Origin: an uncultured Eubacteriales bacterium
GTDB taxonomy: Bacteria > Bacillota > Clostridia > Oscillospirales > Oscillospiraceae
Direction: 5' to 3'
DNA: 31,382 nucleotides
NCBI GenBank assembly: GCA_900549865.1
Contig: URPU01000019.1
Coordinates: 1-31,382, forward strand
Shown here: one piece after another, positions 8,187 to 14,846 of the stretch
How the letters are laid out: every line of letters starts with the position of its first letter
How positions within the stretch are numbered: position 1 is the stretch's first letter
Position numbers and translations under genes: made by a program
Notes under the pieces: generated by a model
The model's database searches: none
Told to the model about the DNA's origin: nothing
What the model saw: the letters and a program-made list of their open reading frames with translations, nothing else

Positions 8187-9281
8187 TCAGTACTTGGCGT
8201 TGTTGAGCGAATCCAAATACATCTTCACCATCATTGCCACCTTGAACACTATCGCGTGGTCGAACTCGCGCAGGTCGAGGCCGGTTATCTTCTTTATCTT
8301 TTCCAGCCTGTAGACAAGGGTGTTGCGGTGGACGTAGAGCTTGCGGGAGGTCTCGGATACGTTGAGGTTGTTTTCAAAGAAGCGGTTTATGGTCTCAAGC
8401 GTGTCCTCGTCAAGCGTCTCGATCGGGTTCTTCTTGAACACCTCGTTCAGGAACATTTCGCAAAGGGTCGTGGGAAGCTGATAGATGATGCGCCCGAGGC
8501 CGAGAGTCTCATAGTTTATAATGGTCTTGTCCGCCTCGAATATGCGGCCGACGTCGATGGCGACCTGCGCCTCCTTATACCTGTCGGCAAGCTCACGCAG
8601 ATGGCGGGCGTTCGTGCTGATGCCGATGACCGTCTTTGCGCCAAGCTCCTCATGCATCACGCGCTCTATCGTGCGCGCGGTCTTCATGATCTCCTCCGGG
8701 CAGTTGGCATTCGGCAGCGCCTTTACGACGACGACGTCCGCCTCGTTTATGTTCAGCACGAAGTCGCGCTGCTTGTCCGGGAACAGCCGCTGGATGACCT
8801 CCACGGCGGACACGTCGGGATTTTCCACCTGCCGCACGAGCAGCACCGTGCGCGGCTCATCCGTGACGAAGTGCAGCTCCTTTGCGCGCACGTAAACATC
8901 ACCCGGCAGAATATTGTCGGAAATGATGTTCTTCACGAACGCGGCCTTGTTGTGCTTTTCCTCGTAATTGTTCTTCGCCTCGTTGAAGGCGACGGCGGCG
9001 ACGGCGCAGAGAGTTCTGGACACGGAGTCCGTTCCCTCCACAAATGCCGCGTAGTCCAGCTTTCCGCTGTCGGACGACAGCGGGCAGAACGTCCTTGCGG
9101 GAGTGACCACAAAGCGGTCAGGCCCGTCAAATTCGTAGATGCGAAAGTCGTCAAGCCGGGAGCCTATCATCGCAAGCTCGCTGCTTGCCACGACGAAGCC
9201 CTGCTCGTCTGCGACGCCGATAGTCTTGTCCACGGCGTCTTTCATTTGAATGATCACATTCTGGAATATCTTGCTCGACAT
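8187..9281 (-). CDS. PucR/CdaR-type helix-turn-helix transcriptional regulator
   Basis: Predicted DNA-binding regulator of 364 aa. The C-terminal 60 residues form the PucR/CdaR HTH (NVSETSRKLYVHRNTLVYRLEKI, then a final helix with FKVAMMVKMYL). The centre (about 135-260) resembles the GGDEF-like middle domain of the family. The N-terminal 120 residues contain a VADEQGFVVASS stretch suggesting a small-molecule sensor like the sugar-diacid domain of CdaR, but no ligand can be named. GGGAGG lies 8 nt before the ATG. It has its own promoter at 9363-9391 and lies 82 nt upstream of ftsE in the same orientation, so it could influence the operon. That link is inference only. Confidence 0.88.
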   Translation of the reverse strand: MSSKIFQNVIIQMKDAVDKTIGVADEQGFVVASSELAMIGSRLDDFRIYEFDGPDRFVVTPARTFCPLSSDSGKLDYAAFVEGTDSVSRTLCAVAAVAFNEAKNNYEEKHNKAAFVKNIISDNILPGDVYVRAKELHFVTDEPRTVLLVRQVENPDVSAVEVIQRLFPDKQRDFVLNINEADVVVVKALPNANCPEEIMKTARTIERVMHEELGAKTVIGISTNARHLRELADRYKEAQVAIDVGRIFEADKTIINYETLGLGRIIYQLPTTLCEMFLNEVFKKNPIETLDEDTLETINRFFENNLNVSETSRKLYVHRNTLVYRLEKIKKITGLDLREFDHAIVFKVAMMVKMYLDSLNNAKY

Positions 9282-9362
9282 TTAGTATGCCTCCCATGCT
9301 CTGCGGCGGCCTCCCGTATGCTTATAGCAAAAAGCACTATAATCCCGCATTATTCTTTATAC

Positions 9363-9391
9363 ATAATAACTCCATTGTATGTGATTTTCAA
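9363..9391 (-). promoter_or_regulatory. Sigma-A promoter of the PucR-type regulator
   Basis: Minus-strand TTGAAA (9391-9386), 17-bp spacer, TATTAT (9368-9363). Transcription would start near 9356, giving a leader of about 75 nt. The leader includes a short inverted repeat (TTATAG/CTATAA) around 9320-9342. Confidence 0.75.
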
Positions 9392-9445
9392 TAGAAATCG
9401 TTGCAGTTTTTTGTGAATTTTTTTCGCGCTGTTGTTTTTCCGCTC

Positions 9446-9467
9446 AAAAAGCCCATGACGGACGGGC
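9446..9467 (-). terminator. Weak intrinsic terminator after the pseudouridine synthase gene
   Basis: On the minus strand GCCC and GGGC arms (one extra G-U pair possible) are followed by TTTTT, just 10 nt after the stop codon at 9477. The stem is short, so the call is tentative. Confidence 0.4.
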
Positions 9468-9476
9468 GAAAATCCG

Positions 9477-10190
9477 TTAAATTGCAGCAAATACCAGCGC
9501 CAGTTCTGCTTGGTCAAGTTCACGAAAATCCCCCTCGGCCATGCCGCTGTCCAGGCTGAGCGCGCCGATGGACAGCCGCTTGAGCGTTATCACGGGCTTC
9601 CCGCACGCGGCCAGCATCCGCCGCACCTGATGATACTTTCCCTCCATCACGGCGACGCGGCATTCGTCCGGGGCAAGAATGTCCAGCCGCGCGGGCAGGC
9701 ACTGCGTTCCGTCGGCAAGGATTATCCCGCGTTCAAACGCGGCCGCGTCCTCCGGCGTCAATATGCCGTCCACCCGCGCGAGGTAGAGCTTTTCCACCTC
9801 TGACTTCGGCGAGATGACGCGGTGGGCAAAATCGCCGTCATCCGTCAGCAGCAGAAGCCCGCTCGTATCCTTGTCCAGCCGTCCCACGGGGAAAAGCCCC
9901 ATCCGCCGCATTTCCGGCGTGACGAGATCCATCACCGTGCCCTGCCGGCCGTCCTCCGTCGCCGTGACGACGCCGCAGGGCTTATAAAGCATGTAGTAGT
10001 GAAACTGCGAATAGCGCAGCGCCTCGCCGTCGAGGGCGACGGTGCACGCGTCCGCGTCGATGCGCATATCCGGCGCGGCGGCGGTGACGCCGTTTACGGT
10101 CACGCGCCCGCTCCTTATTATCTGCCGCAGCTCCTTCCGCGTGGCAATGCCCATACCGGCAAGGTATTTGTCCAGTCTCATCTGCGCCAT
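9477..10190 (-). CDS. RsuA/RluB-family pseudouridine synthase, RsuA-like
   Basis: Converts uridine to pseudouridine in rRNA. The 237-aa protein has an N-terminal S4 RNA-binding domain (MRLDKYLAGMGIATRKELRQ, about 4-50) and a catalytic domain with the invariant Asp106 in GRLDKDTSGLLLLT. The later motif EGKYHQVRRMLAACG is typical of the RsuA branch, which modifies position 516 of 16S rRNA in E. coli, but RluB/RluF specificity for 23S rRNA cannot be excluded. GAGG lies 7 nt before the ATG. It is a monocistronic gene with its own promoter at 10223-10251, divergent from the DUF4830 gene. Confidence 0.92.
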   Translation of the reverse strand: MAQMRLDKYLAGMGIATRKELRQIIRSGRVTVNGVTAAAPDMRIDADACTVALDGEALRYSQFHYYMLYKPCGVVTATEDGRQGTVMDLVTPEMRRMGLFPVGRLDKDTSGLLLLTDDGDFAHRVISPKSEVEKLYLARVDGILTPEDAAAFERGIILADGTQCLPARLDILAPDECRVAVMEGKYHQVRRMLAACGKPVITLKRLSIGALSLDSGMAEGDFRELDQAELALVFAAI

Positions 10191-10222
10191 AGCCGCACCT
10201 CGCTTTCCTTAATGACCCGTAT

Positions 10223-10251
10223 ATTATAGCATACCCGGCTGCAAATTTGAA
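10223..10251 (-). promoter_or_regulatory. Promoter of the RsuA-like gene
   Basis: Minus-strand TTCAAA (10251-10246), 17-bp spacer, perfect TATAAT (10228-10223). The -35 is a 4/6 match. Leader about 25-30 nt. Confidence 0.65.
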
Positions 10252-10298
10252 TAGGCTGTAGTGCAGCAGCTTGTATCGGTATCTGGAGGTGTGTGCTA

Positions 10299-10760
10299 AT
10301 GCTGGATAAGGTCGTGGTCTTTACAAAGAAAAGGGCGCTTACCATCGTGTTCGTCTGCGCGCTCGTGCTGTTTCTGATGATCCTCGCCAAATGGCTGATC
10401 GCGTACAGAAATAACGACACAGGTCTTTCGACGGCGGAGGGACGGGAAAGTTTCCTCAATGAGCTGGGCTGGGAGATAGATGTGGATACGGAGGAATACA
10501 AAAGCGTCGTTCTGCCGGAAGCGCTCGAGGGTGTGATGAAGGATTATAATGAGATGCAGCTCGCGCAGGGCTACGACCTGCGCAAATACCTCGGGCAGAA
10601 GTGCAGTCAGTACACCTATCAGGTGACGAACTATCCCGACGAGGGCGACACGGTGCTCGTGACGCTGTACATAAAGGGGCAGCACGTCATCGCCGGGGAC
10701 ATACACACGAATTCCGTCACCGGCTTCATGCACGGGATAAAGCGCAGCGCCGCCGCGTGA
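10299..10760 (+). CDS. DUF4830-type membrane-anchored protein
   Basis: Protein of 153 aa with a single N-terminal membrane helix (about 14-36, TIVFVCALVLFLMILAKWLIA) and an extracytoplasmic C-terminal domain. The domain has the pattern seen in DUF4830 of Clostridia: a GWEID strand, VVLPE, NEMQLAQGYDLRKYLG, YTYQVTNYP, and the ending GDIHTNSVTGFMHGI. Function is unknown. The start is ATG 10299, because GGAGG at 10285-10289 is 9 nt upstream; the GTG two codons earlier would be too close. It is a single gene on the plus strand, divergent from the RsuA-like gene and followed by a block of hairpins. The family assignment is from pattern memory and fairly confident. Confidence 0.8.
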   Translation: MLDKVVVFTKKRALTIVFVCALVLFLMILAKWLIAYRNNDTGLSTAEGRESFLNELGWEIDVDTEEYKSVVLPEALEGVMKDYNEMQLAQGYDLRKYLGQKCSQYTYQVTNYPDEGDTVLVTLYIKGQHVIAGDIHTNSVTGFMHGIKRSAAA

Positions 10761-10774
10761 GCGTAAGAAAAGCA

Positions 10775-11053
10775 CAGCCTCCCATCCGAAGCGTTCCGAA
10801 CGGGAGGTGCAGCAGGTCAAAAAGCCTCGCAGAGTTTCGCGTCCGCAGACGCGAAAGCAGTATAATTCGTTTTCTGCCGCGACATGTGCGTGGCAGAAAA
10901 CACTTTGCGCGGAGTGAGCGTCGAATTGTCCGCTATCAGCGGACAACAGAGGCGCAGAACGCAGCGAAGCTTTCTCGAAAAAGCGGCAAAGCCACTTTTT
11001 CGACAGTCTCAGCCTCCCATCCGAAGAGTTCCGGAGCGTTACGGGTGGGAGGC
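10775..11053. repeat. Cluster of six consecutive hairpins bounded by a duplicated 24-nt repeat
   Basis: Non-coding block filling most of the gap between the DUF4830 gene and ridA. Stems in order: CCTCCC/GGGAGG (10778-10807); TTTCGCGTC/GACGCGAAA, loop 4 (10835-10856); TTTTCTGCC/GGCAGAAAA (10870-10900); TTGTCCGCT/AGCGGACAA, loop 3 (10926-10946); TCGAAAAAG/CTTTTTCGA with three further G-C pairs inside (10975-11003); and a 12-bp stem with one wobble (11012-11023 with 11042-11053). The first and last hairpins begin with the same 24-nt sequence (10775-10798 and 11010-11033, one mismatch), 235 nt apart. Linkers at 10907-10925 and 10952-10969 also look related (GCGC-GA-GCG-GAA). No U-rich tails follow, so these are not ordinary terminators. 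A dispersed structured repeat or a non-coding RNA are the leading explanations. Confidence 0.85.
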
Positions 11054-11071
11054 ATTTGTTATGCGTATGCG

Positions 11072-11111
11072 CCGCGCGCTTATTGCGAAACGCGCGCGGG
11101 TTTGATATAAT
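11072..11111 (+). promoter_or_regulatory. ridA promoter with GC palindrome bracketing the -35
   Basis: TTGCGA (11083-11088), 17-bp spacer, TATAAT (11106-11111). Perfect 8-bp inverted-repeat arms CCGCGCGC (11072-11079) and GCGCGCGG (11092-11099) lie immediately on both sides of the -35 box, a position suited to a repressor operator. The alternating CG runs could also reflect a local structural property. Confidence 0.75.
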
Positions 11112-11152
11112 ATATGCGGTTTACAAATTTAAATCAGAAAGGAAGCATCACT

Positions 11153-11533
11153 ATGTCACTTGAGATATTGCACACCCCGAAGGCCCCCGCCGCGATAGGC
11201 CCCTATTCCCACGGCACAAAATGCGGCGACTTCATCTTCACCTCCGGCCAGTGCCCCTTCTACCCCGAGACCGGCGAGGTCGAGCAGGACATCAAAAAGG
11301 CCACCGCGCTTGCGCTGAACAACGTCCTTGCGATCGTCGAGGCCGGCGGCGGCACGAAGGAGAGCATCGCCAAGGTCGAGATCTTTGTGCGCGACCTTGC
11401 GGATTTCAACACGATAAACGAGGTGTACGCGGAGTTCTTCGGCGGGCACAAGCCCGCGCGCTACTGCGTGCAGGCGGCCGCACTGCCCAAGAACGTTCCG
11501 CTGGAGATCGCCGCAACGGCGTACCTCGGCTGA
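11153..11533 (+). CDS. ridA: RidA-family enamine/imine deaminase
   Basis: Trimeric cytosolic protein that hydrolyses reactive 2-aminoacrylate and related enamines released by PLP enzymes. The 126-aa protein has the full RidA pattern: GPYSHGTKCGDFIFTSGQ, the substrate-carboxylate Arg103 (KPARYCVQAAALPK) and Glu118 near the C-terminus. The ATG at 11153 is chosen because AAAGGAAG lies 7 nt upstream; the upstream in-frame ATG at 11114 is inside the promoter region and lacks a ribosome binding site. Its own promoter (11083-11111) makes it monocistronic. It converges with the MFS gene, with only 13 nt between stop codons and no clear terminator. Confidence 0.95.
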   Translation: MSLEILHTPKAPAAIGPYSHGTKCGDFIFTSGQCPFYPETGEVEQDIKKATALALNNVLAIVEAGGGTKESIAKVEIFVRDLADFNTINEVYAEFFGGHKPARYCVQAAALPKNVPLEIAATAYLG

Positions 11534-11546
11534 GCGCCGCACACCG

Positions 11547-12746
11547 TCAGGGCTTTGCGGCGGATCTTGAAAAGATGAGGCATACCGCCGCGCCCACGGC
11601 CGCCGCGGCCGTGCCCACGAGAAGCACCGAATGCACCGGCAGCGCGTCGTACAGCACGCCGCCTATGCTTCCCGAGAATACCGAGCCGAGCGTGGACATC
11701 CCGAAGGCGATGGACTGTGCCTTGGCGGAGTCCTTATGCGGCGTGTACCGCTCGGCATAGCGCACGCCTGCGGGGATCATGATGGCATAGGACACGGCCT
11801 GAATGGCGTTCGCCGCGTACAACGCCGGGATGTTCCCCGCAAGCGCGATGCACAGCGACTTCGCCACGAACATCACCGCGGCGAAGCGCACCGTTGCCGC
11901 GCAGCCGAAGCGCTTTTCGATGCGGTCGTAAAGTATCATGCACGGAAGCTCCGTCAGCGCCATGAACGCGTTTATACCGCCCATGACGGCCGTGCCGCCG
12001 CCGACGGCGCGCACGACGTTTATCATGAAGCCCGAAACGATGTTGTGCGAGAAGAAGATGAGCGACATGCCCAGCATGACTATGCAGAAGCGGCCGTTGC
12101 CGCGGATGAATTCATAAAGCCCGGCGGCGTGCTCTTCGCGCTGCTGCGGCTGCACAGGCTTTGCCGCGCCGCCCATGCGCGCGTATATAAGTGCCGCGGC
12201 CGCGCTCAGCGCCAGCGTGCACACGATGCCCGCGGCGGGAAGGATCGCCGCGCTGCGGCTTTCCACGATGCGGCCCAGAACAAGCGCCGTCACCGCAAAC
12301 GCGAAGGAGCCGACGCTCCTCGCCGCGCCGAAGTTTATGTGGCAGCAGCGCTCCTCAAGGTCGAGACTGAGCTGGTTGACGAGCGGGCCGGACAGATTGC
12401 AGCACGCGATGTATAGGCAGTACGCCGCGGCTGTCGCAAACGAGCGCCCCGGCACTGTCATAAGCACTGCGAACAGCATGAGCTGCACCGCCGCCGTCGC
12501 CCACAGGCAGTGGAATATCGTGATGCGGCGTGAGGAATCCACCAGCGCGGCGACAGCCGGGGCCAGCAGGAAGCCCGCGATGTTGCCCAGCGCGACGACC
12601 GCGCCCAGCGCCGTGTTGGAATATCCCCTGTACTGCATGTATACCGCCGCAAAGGCGACGCATATGCAGAAGCCCATCCAGTATATTCCCTGCACCGCCG
12701 CATAGGCCAGATTGAAAAACCGGCGATTTTTATCAGAAAAAAGCAT
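11547..12746 (-). CDS. MFS transporter (MFS_1_like / phenylpropionate-permease type)
   Basis: Twelve-helix secondary transporter of 399 aa. The N-terminus (NLAYAAVQGIYWMGFCICVAFAAVYMQYRGYS) with the loop GNIAGFLLAPAVAALVDSS and the centre with repeated hydrophobic segments match the LacY/NupG-like MFS_1_like group. The substrate is unknown. The C-terminal half has RYAERYTPHKDSAKAQS between helices. GGAG lies 10 nt before ATG 12746; the ATG three codons upstream (12755) is too close to it. Its promoter and a perfect 10-bp inverted repeat lie directly upstream, indicating regulated expression. No enzyme gene sits beside it to suggest a substrate. Confidence 0.88.
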   Translation of the reverse strand: MLFSDKNRRFFNLAYAAVQGIYWMGFCICVAFAAVYMQYRGYSNTALGAVVALGNIAGFLLAPAVAALVDSSRRITIFHCLWATAAVQLMLFAVLMTVPGRSFATAAAYCLYIACCNLSGPLVNQLSLDLEERCCHINFGAARSVGSFAFAVTALVLGRIVESRSAAILPAAGIVCTLALSAAAALIYARMGGAAKPVQPQQREEHAAGLYEFIRGNGRFCIVMLGMSLIFFSHNIVSGFMINVVRAVGGGTAVMGGINAFMALTELPCMILYDRIEKRFGCAATVRFAAVMFVAKSLCIALAGNIPALYAANAIQAVSYAIMIPAGVRYAERYTPHKDSAKAQSIAFGMSTLGSVFSGSIGGVLYDALPVHSVLLVGTAAAAVGAAVCLIFSRSAAKP

Positions 12747-12748
12747 GA

Positions 12749-12780
12749 TCCACATACTCCGTTGATTTGAAGTATGTGGA
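12749..12780 (-). promoter_or_regulatory. Perfect 10-bp inverted repeat between -10 and start codon of the MFS gene (putative operator)
   Basis: Arms TCCACATACT (12749-12758) and AGTATGTGGA (12771-12780) with a 12-nt spacer. The distal arm touches the last base of the -10 hexamer, and the proximal arm covers the ATG at 12755 and part of the Shine-Dalgarno. Transcription should start near 12773, inside the distal arm, so an intact RNA hairpin would not form. DNA binding by a dimeric repressor is therefore the better reading. Confidence 0.7.
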
Positions 12781-12808
12781 TTATAGCATTATGGGTCGCA
12801 ACTTGCAA
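12780..12808 (-). promoter_or_regulatory. Sigma-A promoter of the MFS gene
   Basis: Minus-strand TTGCAA (12808-12803), 17-bp spacer, TATAAT (12785-12780). The last -10 base is the first base of the adjacent inverted repeat. Confidence 0.8.
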
Positions 12809-12823
12809 TGATTTTGTGCTTTT

Positions 12824-13453
12824 TCAGCTCTCCGCATCCTCTCTGTCGCAGAATACCGTCACGCGCGTCTTTCCGCCGAGCGTGCAGGTGTACAGCACAA
12901 GGTCGTGCCCGCTGTTCTGCACCGCGGACACATCGTCCGGATGGACGGTCTCAAGGCGCGTGACAGCATAGCTGTGCACGCCGCCCGCGGCGTCAGTGAA
13001 AACCACGCTGTCGCCGGAGGAGAGGTATTTCAGCCGGCCGAAGTGCGTGTCAAAGTTGTGCGCGGCGATGACAAGGTCGTCGGTGTAGTATGAGCCGAAC
13101 TGGCGGCACGGCGCGATCTTCAGCCTGTCATAGCTCCAGTCTGACATTACCGGCAGCTCTATCCCCTGTGACGGCACGGAGATATAGCCGATGTACTCGT
13201 TCCCGTCAAGCTCTATCACGGGCATTTCCGGCACGGGCGTTGCCTCTGCCGCCTCCGCCTCCGGCGCTTCACCGGCGGCGCTCTCCGTGCGCGCCTCTAT
13301 CTGCGCCTGCACGCCGTCAAGCAGCGCGTCCGCCGCTTGTCCCGCGCGGCGGCTGTCAATCGCGTTGTATACGTACAGCGCCAGCGCTGCCAGCAGCAGC
13401 ACCGCACCCGCCGTGATGAATGGATTTGCCTTTCTTTTTTGCTTTTTGTCCAT
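12824..13453 (-). CDS. Sortase family transpeptidase
   Basis: Cell-surface transpeptidase of 209 aa. A basic N-terminus and one membrane helix (about 14-30) are followed by an Ala/Glu/Pro linker (about 35-78) and the sortase barrel. The catalytic set is visible: His132 (VIAAHNFDTHF), Cys190 (VLYTCTLGG) and Arg197 (KTRVTVFCDR). Spacing Cys to Arg is 7 residues, close to class B, but the subclass is left open. Strand motifs YIGYISVPSQGIELPV fit the family. No LPXTG-type substrate gene is nearby. ATG 13453 is used; a GTG three codons upstream (13462) is possible, and neither has a strong ribosome binding site. It has its own promoter at 13498-13526. Confidence 0.9.
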   Translation of the reverse strand: MDKKQKRKANPFITAGAVLLLAALALYVYNAIDSRRAGQAADALLDGVQAQIEARTESAAGEAPEAEAAEATPVPEMPVIELDGNEYIGYISVPSQGIELPVMSDWSYDRLKIAPCRQFGSYYTDDLVIAAHNFDTHFGRLKYLSSGDSVVFTDAAGGVHSYAVTRLETVHPDDVSAVQNSGHDLVLYTCTLGGKTRVTVFCDREDAES

Positions 13454-13497
13454 ATGCTTCACGCTCTTTTCGTCTGAACATGTCGGGGTATAGCCTG

Positions 13498-13526
13498 ATT
13501 ATAACAGCCTGAAAGCAACTTATCAA
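13498..13526 (-). promoter_or_regulatory. Sigma-A promoter of the sortase gene
   Basis: Minus-strand TTGATA (13526-13521), 17-bp spacer, perfect TATAAT (13503-13498). Confidence 0.8.
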
Positions 13527-13551
13527 CCGCAACTGTGTCATATACCGGCGA

Positions 13552-13569
13552 GTGCGCACTGATGCGCAC
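13552..13569. promoter_or_regulatory. Perfect inverted repeat upstream of the integrase
   Basis: GTGCGCA (13552-13558), 4-nt spacer CTGA, TGCGCAC (13563-13569), ending 4 nt before the integrase Shine-Dalgarno (13574-13578). It could be an operator or a small leader hairpin controlling the recombinase. No clear promoter was found for this gene. Confidence 0.5.
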
Positions 13570-13587
13570 AGAAGGAGGTATTGACAC

Positions 13588-14586
13588 ATGTCAAAGAAAC
13601 AGAAAAAACAGCAGACAAAGGATCATTCTCTCAGCACCGCCGCCCGCATGGCGGCAGAGGCGGACAAGCCCTTCTCCGTCTATTGCGACGAATGGCTACA
13701 GCTCACCAAGAGCCGGCTCAAGGAATCGTCGTACATAAAATATTCGGCGGTCATCGACGGGCACATCAAGCGCCGCCTCGGCGGCTGCCGGCCGCGTTCG
13801 CTTACGCAGAGCACGATAAACGGCTTTTCAACGGCGCTGACGGAGAAGGACGGCCTCAGCCCGAAAACGGCGCGGGATATTCTCACCGTTCTCAAATCCG
13901 TGCTCATATACGCCGGAAAGCAGTTCCCCGGCCAGTTCCCGGCCGTGGAAATAGTATTCCCGCGTGAGATCAGGCGGGAAGCGCGTGTGCTGACGCGGCC
14001 GGAGCAGGTGCGCTTCATGGAATATCTGCTCACGAATATGGACGCGGGGCGCTTCGGTGTGCTGCTGGCCATGCTGACGGGCCTGCGCATCGGCGAGCTG
14101 TGCGCCCTCCGCTGGGATGCGGTCTCCCTGTCGGACAATACCATCCGCGTCGAGGAGACGATGCAGCGGCTGAAGGATGAGGAGTGCCGCGGCGGAAAGC
14201 GGACTAAGATAATCGTCACCGCGCCGAAAAGCGGCACGTCTATGCGGGTGATCCCCATGACGGAGTTTGCCGCGGCGCTGTGCGCGCAGATGATCGTCGC
14301 CGACCGCCGCGCCTTCGTTCTGACGGGCTCGCGCCGGTTTATCGAGCCGCGCACTGTGCAGTATCGCCTGCGCCGGTACTTACGCGAATGCGGGATAGAG
14401 GACGCGCATTTTCACACGCTGCGTCACACGTTCGCCACACGCTGCGTCGAGGTCGGCTTTGAGCTGAAATCGCTCTCGGAGATACTGGGGCATTCGTCCA
14501 CGGCCATCACGCTCAACCGCTATGTCCACTCGTCCATAGAGCTCAAGCGCGACAATATGTTCAAGCTGTCCGACGTCGGAATGTGA
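13588..14586 (+). CDS. Stand-alone tyrosine recombinase (site-specific integrase)
   Basis: Phage-integrase family recombinase of 332 aa. A lysine-rich N-terminus and SAM-like core-binding domain (about 27-112) precede the catalytic domain (about 133-320). The catalytic residues are complete: Arg167 (TGLRIGEL), Lys214 (APKSGTSMR), His276 and Arg279 (FHTLRHTFATR), His302 (LGHSS) and Tyr312 (NRYVHSS). GGAGG lies 9 nt before the ATG. There is no excisionase, phage or conjugation gene around it, so it is either an orphan left by an element, or a recombinase acting on a site elsewhere. Its C-terminal motifs look like those of integrative elements, and the flanking chromosomal-type genes argue against it being XerC/D. 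A 9-bp inverted repeat pair lies just downstream. Confidence 0.93.
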   Translation: MSKKQKKQQTKDHSLSTAARMAAEADKPFSVYCDEWLQLTKSRLKESSYIKYSAVIDGHIKRRLGGCRPRSLTQSTINGFSTALTEKDGLSPKTARDILTVLKSVLIYAGKQFPGQFPAVEIVFPREIRREARVLTRPEQVRFMEYLLTNMDAGRFGVLLAMLTGLRIGELCALRWDAVSLSDNTIRVEETMQRLKDEECRGGKRTKIIVTAPKSGTSMRVIPMTEFAAALCAQMIVADRRAFVLTGSRRFIEPRTVQYRLRRYLRECGIEDAHFHTLRHTFATRCVEVGFELKSLSEILGHSSTAITLNRYVHSSIELKRDNMFKLSDVGM

Positions 14587-14603
14587 CCCGCTGCCCAGCA
14601 GGC

Positions 14604-14678
14604 ATATGCGCTAGGAATTCAGTTCTATTCTCCGGCACTCCAAATAATTGTGTCTGCCCCGGCATCACAAGCGCATAT
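14604..14678. repeat. 9-bp inverted repeats downstream of the integrase
   Basis: ATATGCGCT (14604-14612) and AGCGCATAT (14670-14678) are perfect inverted copies flanking 57 nt, beginning 18 nt after the integrase stop. Position next to a tyrosine recombinase gene makes them candidate arm or core binding sites, but this is unproven. The remainder of the 260-nt gap shows nothing else apart from the terminator at 14779-14821. Confidence 0.4.
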
Positions 14679-14778
14679 TTCGCCGTTATGCGCGCGGGGG
14701 ATGTGGTAGGATGAGCGTGCCAGTGAGTTTACAGATGAAAGCGAGTTCTCATGCGCAGGGAATGACCCGGAGCTCTGC

Positions 14779-14821
14779 AAAAAACGGAAAGAGGCTTCAT
14801 TAAAGCCTCTCTCCGTTTTTT
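14779..14821. terminator. Bidirectional intrinsic terminator
   Basis: Outer stem AAAAAACGGA with TCCGTTTTTT, one mismatch, then inner stem AGAGGCTT with AAGCCTCT and a 5-nt loop. T-runs at either end serve both the plus-strand integrase and the minus-strand SGNH gene that ends at 14847. Confidence 0.93.
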
Positions 14822-14846
14822 ACTCTAATTTTTAATTTATAATACT

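Noticed and set aside
10861..10866. TATAAT inside the hairpin cluster as a promoter
   Set aside because: No -35 at 16-18 bp upstream; the corresponding bases are part of a perfect stem.
11535..11562. Terminator between ridA and the MFS gene (CGCCGC/GCGGCG)
   Set aside because: Loop of 16 nt, no T-run on either strand, and the right arm lies inside the MFS coding sequence.
13463..13587. Invertible promoter switch between sortase and integrase
   Set aside because: The sortase promoter is not flanked by inverted repeats; the only palindrome is on one side.
14615..14645. tRNA 3' end next to the integrase (GTTCTATTC followed by ACTCCA)
   Set aside because: The would-be T-stem does not pair and no 5' acceptor or anticodon arm lies upstream. 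It could at most be a decayed attachment site.
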